Origin: Crambe crambe
Lineage: Eukaryota > Porifera > Demospongiae > Poecilosclerida > Crambeidae
Assembly: GCA_963924555.1 (NCBI GenBank)
Contig: OZ004590.1
Coordinates: 3,814,501-3,878,500, forward strand
Reading direction: 5' to 3'
DNA length: 64,000 bases
Translations under genes and position numbers: made by a program
Notes under the pieces: generated by a model
Seen by the model: only the letters and a program-made list of their open reading frames with translations
Told to the model about the DNA's origin: nothing
Database searches by the model: none
Shown: in pieces, positions 58,833 to 64,000 of the stretch
Numbering within the stretch: the stretch's first letter is position 1
Layout: each line of letters begins with the position of its first letter

Positions 58833-59756
58833 CCTATACTTGGTATACATGAAACACCTATTATAGCTAATTATAATGCAGATGGGAATATCTGAGACAT
58901 TTGAACTAAAGCAATATCAATTTTTATCTTGGCCAAAGCAAAGCTTACCTACCTATCCTACCTACATGCCATTTCTTAAGAAGGTTATATCACAGCATAA
59001 TGACTCAACAGGCCCAATGCTTGTACACTGCAGGTAAGATCTGATAAAGGTAATACTATTTCTCTTTGGTTGCCTCTGTTACTACATGGGTAAGGGAAAT
59101 TATGCACCCTTTATGAGCCAAATTGAAGACATGAAAGAGAAGTACTGTTGCAGCTTTCCAGGCAGTGCTCTAAGAGTCCAACAGCTCTATAAGCCATGCA
59201 TATCAGAATACTTGCTCGCTGCATGATTCTAATGTATATACTTGCAGCTCTGGAGTTGGACGTACAGCTGTATTCGTTTGCATAGATATTGCAATGAAGC
59301 AGATCCAGATGGAACATAAAGTTAACATTATAGGAATCATTAACAACCTGAGACACCAGCATATGTGGATGATCCAGAGTCTTGTATGCATATATAATAT
59401 TTGCCAATGTAGTGGAACCTCCAGATAATGGACAAACTTGGCAATTGGGACCCAGACTTTTGTCTTTTTTGTAGAGTGGTTATCCATGGAGGTTATTTTG
59501 TATAGAATGTGGTACTTTTAGATTGAGGGGTTTATCCACTTTCAGAGTGCCCTTGTCTGAGGTTCTGTATAATAATTATAGCTAGCTATAGCTATACATT
59601 TATCAAGCTTTCAAAGACTGTACATAATCATTATAGGATCATTACATATTCATCCATGCAATCCTTCTAAAGTATTTGGAGCATAATGATTCTGAGATGG
59701 CTCAGTCCAGAACAGTTCAGTATGCACGCTCAAGATCTTCTAAAGTGGCAATATAG
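53742..59756 (+). CDS. Short receptor tyrosine phosphatase-like D, probable pseudophosphatase
   Basis: Complete model of 13 exons, about 766 aa: 53742-53796, 53936-54211, 54521-54814, 55109-55214, 55271-55326, 56596-57275, 57343-57430, 57699-57772, 57832-57868, 58271-58497, 58882-59033, 59248-59383, 59637-59756. Signal peptide [18 protein letters not shown] is followed by two FN3 domains (19-208), a transmembrane helix (about 213-240), an I-set Ig domain lacking cysteines (263-350), a Ser-rich linker to about 450, then one PTP domain. YDHNR and the P-loop HCSSGVGRT (Cys about 681) are kept. The WPD loop reads WPK and the Q-loop Gln is His (SLDHY), so catalysis should be weak or absent. There is no D2 and no extracellular Ig. 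It is divergent to C and shares its intracellular plan, so the two probably arose from one ancestral receptor. Confidence 0.88.
55436..56260. repeat. Palindromic repeat array in D intron
   Basis: Units with TGACACGTGC(A/G)TGGTCACAGGTATGAGTTATG and GTGACCTTGAAAGTACAAGCC recur about three times to 55760. They reappear in the opposite orientation at about 55975-56240 (ACCTGTTGACCATGCATCACG). The array fills the long intron before the intracellular Ig exon and matches 15331-15735 near the A-side pseudogene. A poly-C run lies at 56418-56437. Confidence 0.6.
57885..58214. mobile_element. Tigger/pogo-like MITE in D intron
   Basis: It starts CAGTGGAATCTCTGATAAAGGACA and ends TGTCCATTATTCAGAGGTTCCACTG, flanked by TA on both sides as in Tc1/mariner-superfamily insertions. 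A second inverted-repeat element sits inside (58027-58138: TACCGTAATAGCG ... TACAGTA with CACGAAAAAT/ATTTTCGTG arms). Non-coding. Confidence 0.75.
58777..58828 (+). repeat. (CT)n microsatellite
   Basis: A CT dinucleotide tract with one interruption, in the intron before the WPK exon of RPTP-D. Confidence 0.9.
59411..59567. mobile_element. Tigger/pogo-like MITE remnant in last D intron
   Basis: AGTGGAACCTCCAGATAATGGACAA at the left and TTGTCTGAGGTTCTGTA at the right are imperfect inverted ends of the same type as at 57885 and 63071. Confidence 0.6.
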
Positions 59757-60114
59757 GTAAGATCTAGCCACATGTAATTAAGCTAGCTAACTATCAGCCT
59801 CTTCGTGTGGGAGAAAATCATACCTTAATTATTTCAGCACCAATATTACATGTATCATGTCTCATACCAGGTTATTGTTGTTGTTGTTGTTGTCATTGTT
59901 GTTATTATTGTTGTTGTTGTTATATTATGCATTAACAGTGCTTATAGCTTATCACGAAGATGAGAAGCAAGCCAGCCAGTTAATGATCTGTACAAGGTAG
60001 ACTTAAGAGGAAATGTGTCATAGCTACGTAATTACAGCTTAGCCCATAACTCATTTCTAGAAAATTATACATAAAAAATTTCTATTGTGTACATGTAAGC
60101 TGGTATAGCTAGTA
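59757..60114. other. Intergenic region between convergent D and thioesterase E
   Basis: The 3' ends of D (plus) and the thioesterase gene (minus) face each other. The stretch contains a (GTT)n tract at 59876-59931. I see no gene or clear polyadenylation landmark that I would assign. Confidence 0.5.
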
Positions 60115-61655
60115 CTATAATTTTGGTCTCAAAAGTGACTCTTGCTTGCATGTTGCTACAACGACTCCATCCTCACTATAAATCCTATGAGAGAAGAGAA
60201 TAATAAAGCAGCTCAGTCTAGTAAAACTATCCTATAGCATAGTTAGTATGTAGCTATCAGTACAGTAATACTCTATCATCTATGGAAAGTGATGAAGTCA
60301 CTAATGCTGGACCAATTATCACTCACTAGCTACCTGCAGGAATTCCCAGTGTAGCTACAGCATGAACATTATATCTACACTGTTTGATATCTTGCAGTCA
60401 GGCAGCAATTACCTGGAAGAATTGAGTACTTGCCCATTCACTGAGTGTTCCGCTTCAGTAGCATAGACATACCATTTGTCTGCCTTCACATTGGAATGGA
60501 ACCACATGCAGTGGTCCAGTGAAGTAATAAGACCGGCCTTGAATTTAGGGTGGCGTTTCATAATGATTCCAGACATTGATAGATCAGAGGCAAAGGCAAT
60601 AGCTATACGATGGCAATTCTGGTGATCTGATTCTCCATACGTCCCTTTTCCTCTTATCCACATTGATCCCCTACATGAAAACGCATAGTACATACTAAAA
60701 GGAGTGATGTTCTTTCATACTAGGGATGTGGAGCGAGAGCACATCAAGCTCAGATCATCACAAAAAGAAGCTGCTTAGTGGGAGGTTCAAGGCTACAAGC
60801 TAGTATGTGGCTACATGATGAAATTTAAATTCTCTAAATAGTGATCATGGTTCTTATCACCTTTTTCCACTGCATGAGCCCTTCATGTATAGCCGCTAAA
60901 TTATGTTCAATTAGGTAGGGGTGGTAACTACATACTGAGAAGTAGTAAGCCATTGTATTGTGTACACTATAATAATGAGGGGGAGAGGGGGACATACCCC
61001 TTTATTGTTGCCCTTTGCAGACCTGCCTCTGATTAAGTGAATGCTTCCACACCTCCCTCGATCATTCACTGTATCCTTCTCAATTCTTAGCTAGGGAGGA
61101 TATAAAATCTCAGAAGCAAGAACACTTACTTGGGTTCGGGAAGTTCTTTTTCTTCAGCTATTCCAACATCTGCATTGTACCATATTTCCAAAGGTATCAT
61201 TTTTCCAGTCCGGCGATCTTTAGAAAAAATTGTCATCTTTAACATGGCAAGCACATCACTATCAGAAAGATCTGACATATCTTGTGCTCTATCTGGCTTT
61301 GCAATGACAGGCATCGGTTGACCATAAAAGTCCAGATCAGCTCTCACTTCTTCTGGTTTGTGGAAGGACGCTAAGCAATGAAAACACACTTTGCCATTCT
61401 GGATGGCTTGCACTGAAACTGAGCAGAAACTATTTCCATCTTTCACTCGGTTGACTTTATAAATCACATCAGGTGTCATTTGCATTGGACCAACGAAATA
61501 ACAGTGGTATGATTGGAGCAGAAAAGAGCTATGAAATTCAGAGATGCAGTCAGCAGCAGCCATTAGTGCCTGGCCCATCACTTGGCCACCATATGCACCT
61601 CTCATAAATTTATTCATCCAAAGGTTCTTTCCTCTGTATTCCCCATGGCCTAAAG
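60115..61655 (-). CDS. ACOT8: Acyl-CoA thioesterase 8-like E (5' exon not found)
   Basis: It hydrolyses fatty acyl-CoA to free acid and CoA; the ACOT8/TesB family is peroxisomal in animals. Exons 61655-61130, 60670-60413 and 60184-60115 join in phase into 283 residues. A family member is about 320, so about 35 N-terminal residues remain in an unfound upstream exon. The exon 61655 start follows an AG acceptor. Visible family features are RGAYGGQVMGQALMAA, the first hotdog (HCYFVGPM), and the second hotdog with SLDHCMWFH, which holds the Asp of the catalytic network. The C-terminal EDGVVVATCKQESLLRP supplies the conserved Gln. The protein ends PKL, a variant of the SKL-type peroxisomal signal. 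It is tandem with F. Confidence 0.85.
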
Positions 61656-62677
61656 CTATTAGAACATACAGTGTGAATAGAATGGTCAGTTAGAGAGCAC
61701 TATTTGACTTAGCCTCAAGCGTAGCGCTACGAGAATTTTCTGTTATCAAACTCCTCTATGATCATCATCATGTGTTCTATGTTTAGCTAGCTATGTCTTG
61801 CATAGATCATTAGGGGGCGTCTCCGAACTATCATTTGGATAACAAAACATCATTTTGACATTAGTGGGGAGGGGGTAAGTCACATGACATTGATATGCTG
61901 ACAAAGCAAACAAGAACCTGAGTTGGCTTAGCGAGCGCTTTCGATGTGCAGATAACCTAGTCTCACATGTACAGCCCCTGTAAAAAATACAGGGGTCTGG
62001 TCTAATCCGTATACCTTGATCTGGAGGAATGTACTAGAGCTGTCTCCTCTAAATATCAAGTTGCAGCCATAGCTGCATTCTCCCTGGTTCTATAAGAGAG
62101 AAGTGTTTGGGCTACTACTGACTACTGCTTGCAATATTGAGCTGCAACTCTGTTTCTTCTCCTCTGAGGAGACATCTCTTCCATAGCTGCAACAATTCAT
62201 ATAGTCAAATAAAAAATTTATGCTCATACTTTTTTAATGGTAGTAGAACAAGGTTGTTTGTAGTCTCGCGTGCGCAGCCCCCTAGCTACTGTAATCCATA
62301 TATGTTTATTTGACAAGGCACAATCAAAGGCTGGTTTTGTTTACAACACATCTTTTTAAAAATATCGTTTTTATCAATGGTAATAACTATGTGATGTTAT
62401 GGGGTAATGATTTCCCAAAATAGTTGGAGACACCCCCCTTCCTCTTACTTACATTCGACTTCTAGGAGTGTTCTTAGCTCTCCACGAGACATTTATGCCT
62501 TCTATACAACCCCTTAATCCGCAATTGCCTTTAGGGGGCGGGCTATGAAGTCCCACCGGACCGGGGCCCGCCCCCCCCAAAGGTCGACGCCGTGCGCGCC
62601 CAGACTAGCTACATTATTAAAAGCATGCTGAAAGTGAAAACTCATAAGAGAAGTGATATAAAAATTAATGAATAGTA
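61656..62677. other. Region between tandem thioesterase genes
   Basis: It should hold the missing first exon of E, but I could not identify it. At 61959 and 62262 there are TAGTCTC-starting fragments resembling the ends of the 34109 element; the former continues GGTCTGGTCTAATCCGTATACCTTGAT. A matching right end (CGCGCCCAGACTA) lies at 62594-62606. There is a G/C-rich patch at 62531-62600. Confidence 0.4.
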
Positions 62678-64000
62678 CTATAATTTTGGTCTCAATAATG
62701 ACTCTTGCTTGCATGTTGCTACAACGACTCCATCCTCACTATAAATCCTGCAGGGGGAGGGAGAACAAAAAATTTTTTTTCCTGTTTTTAGGTATAATTA
62801 TTATAGGGGCTGGTTGTAATCATAATCATGCAGTGTAGGAAAAAAAATTAAACTTTAAGAGGGAGAGATATGGCACCTATGCACACACTTTGTTAGGTCA
62901 GTATGGCAAAGAGTGTAAACAATACAATACCTTGGGGGGATATCCCAGGGCTCCCCCCTCTCCCCAGATCCATATGGATCCCGGCATAAGAGGCTATTTT
63001 GGAACACATTACTTTTGCCATAAGCACTTAGCTATGATCGAATTCATTCCCTTAAAATGCATAACTATTACAGAGGAACCTCCAAATAATGGACACTCCA
63101 AATAAAGGACACCTCTCTGTAAAGGACACTTGTTGCTGTCCCACCATAGTACTTTGTGTATTAAATGATCTCTGAATAAAGGTCACCTCTCTATAAAGGA
63201 CAATTTCAGTGGCCCCAGATTGTCTGTTATTGAGAGGTCCACTGTAATATGTACCTGGAAGAGTTGAGTGCCTTTCCATCCATGGAGTGTTCCAATTCAC
63301 AAGCATAGAGATACCACTTGTCTGCCTGCACATTGGAATGAAACCACATGCTATGGTCCAGTGAAGTAATAAGACCAGGCTTGAATCTAGGGTAGAGTTT
63401 CATGACAAGCCTGGCTAGTGACATGTCAGAGGCATAGGCTATAGCTATCCGATGACAGTTCTGGTGATCAGATTCTCCATACGTTCCATTTCCTTTCATC
63501 CACAACGATATCCTACATGAAATCAATTTAACAGCCAACTGGCTAAAGGAGTGTTCCTTCATACAAGATTGATGCTTTAGCTATAGCAAAAATAGCCAAG
63601 CCAACTATTTTGCCTGAACTTACTTAGGTTCAGTTGGTTTTCTTGCAAGTTCCTTTCGAACTGCTTCACCATCTGTGCAGTAGAGTATTTCCAATGGCAG
63701 CATCTTTTCAGCCCAGCGATGTTTAGACAAAAGCAATAGCTTCTTAAAGTCTATGGTGAACTTATCACTATCTGGGAGTTCTGATATAACCTGTGATTTA
63801 TCTGGCTTTGGAACGACAGGCATTGGTTGACCATAAAAGTCCAGATCAGCTTTCACTTCTTCTGGTTTGTGGAAGGATGCTAAACAATGAAAACAAACCT
63901 TGCCATTCTGGATAGCTTGCACAAAAACCGAGCAGAAATTGTTTCCATCTTTCACTCGGTTGACTTTATAAGTCACATCAGGTGTCGTTTGCATTGGACC
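62678..64000 (-). CDS. ACOT8: Acyl-CoA thioesterase 8-like F (5' end beyond window)
   Basis: Tandem paralog of E with the same exon structure: 62747-62678, 63512-63255 and an exon from 63624 to beyond the right edge. Middle and last exon lengths (258 and 70 bp) equal those of E. The second hotdog has SLDHSMWFHSNVQADKWYLY, keeping the catalytic-network Asp. The last exon repeats EDGVVVATCKQE and ends PKL, with almost no change from E, while the upstream exons differ clearly. Either the last exon is under strong constraint or it was homogenised by gene conversion. A Tigger-like MITE sits in its last intron. Confidence 0.83.
63071..63244. mobile_element. Tigger/pogo-like MITE in F intron
   Basis: CAGAGGAACCTCCAAATAATGGACA at the left and TGTCTGTTATTGAGAGGTCCACTG at the right, flanked by TA. 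Internal repeats of AAAGGACA are present. It ends 10 bp before the 3' end of the middle exon's splice donor side. Confidence 0.7.

Overview
The window looks like eukaryotic, metazoan DNA. Every recognisable gene is split by GT-AG introns into phase-consistent exons. The coding regions encode receptor tyrosine phosphatases with Ig and fibronectin type III (FN3) modules and a peroxisomal-type acyl-CoA thioesterase. The AT-rich non-coding DNA is full of short inverted-repeat elements and AGCT-rich strings. This fits a demosponge such as Amphimedon best, but that is a judgement from style and content, not a match I could run.

The core is a family of receptor-type protein tyrosine phosphatases (RPTPs). 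Three long paralogs lie on the minus strand: A (13075 to beyond the left edge), B (36925-18493) and C (52432-39147). Their exon structures are nearly superimposable. I rebuilt B as 22 exons (about 1202 aa) and C as 22 exons (about 1203 aa), both in frame from signal peptide to stop. The layout is signal peptide, V-like Ig, second Ig-like domain, two FN3 domains, transmembrane helix, a cysteine-less I-set Ig domain, an active-looking PTP domain (D1) and a degenerate PTP domain (D2). The third Ig-like domain lies after the transmembrane helix, so it should be cytoplasmic. That is the most unusual feature of the window.

A fourth, shorter receptor, D (53742-59756, plus strand, 13 exons, about 766 aa), is divergent to C. 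It has a signal peptide, two FN3 domains, a transmembrane helix, the same intracellular Ig domain and one PTP domain. Its catalytic WPD aspartate is lysine and its Q-loop glutamine is histidine, so it is probably a pseudophosphatase. Broken copies of D lie next to A (14220-15197) and next to B (37088-37690). The ancestral unit was therefore a head-to-head pair (long receptor and short receptor) present three times, with the short partner surviving once.

Mobile DNA has been inserted throughout. The 4.6-kb intron of A carries an element of about 1.9 kb (TAGTCT ends, 9-bp target duplication). It encodes a truncated RecQ-like helicase and, on the other strand, a Cys-rich protein, and a second 1.1-kb element (7-bp target duplication) sits inside its end. 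A near-identical copy of the second element sits in the promoter region between C and D. Intron 1 of B (7.4 kb) holds a SAMD3-like coding remnant broken up by inverted-repeat elements. An uncharacterised spliced gene, possibly mobile, lies at 16.2-18.0 kb.

The right end carries two tandem minus-strand acyl-CoA thioesterase 8-like genes. The first lacks a visible 5' exon; the second runs off the window. Both end in Pro-Lys-Leu, a plausible variant peroxisomal signal. No tRNA, rRNA or CRISPR array was seen.
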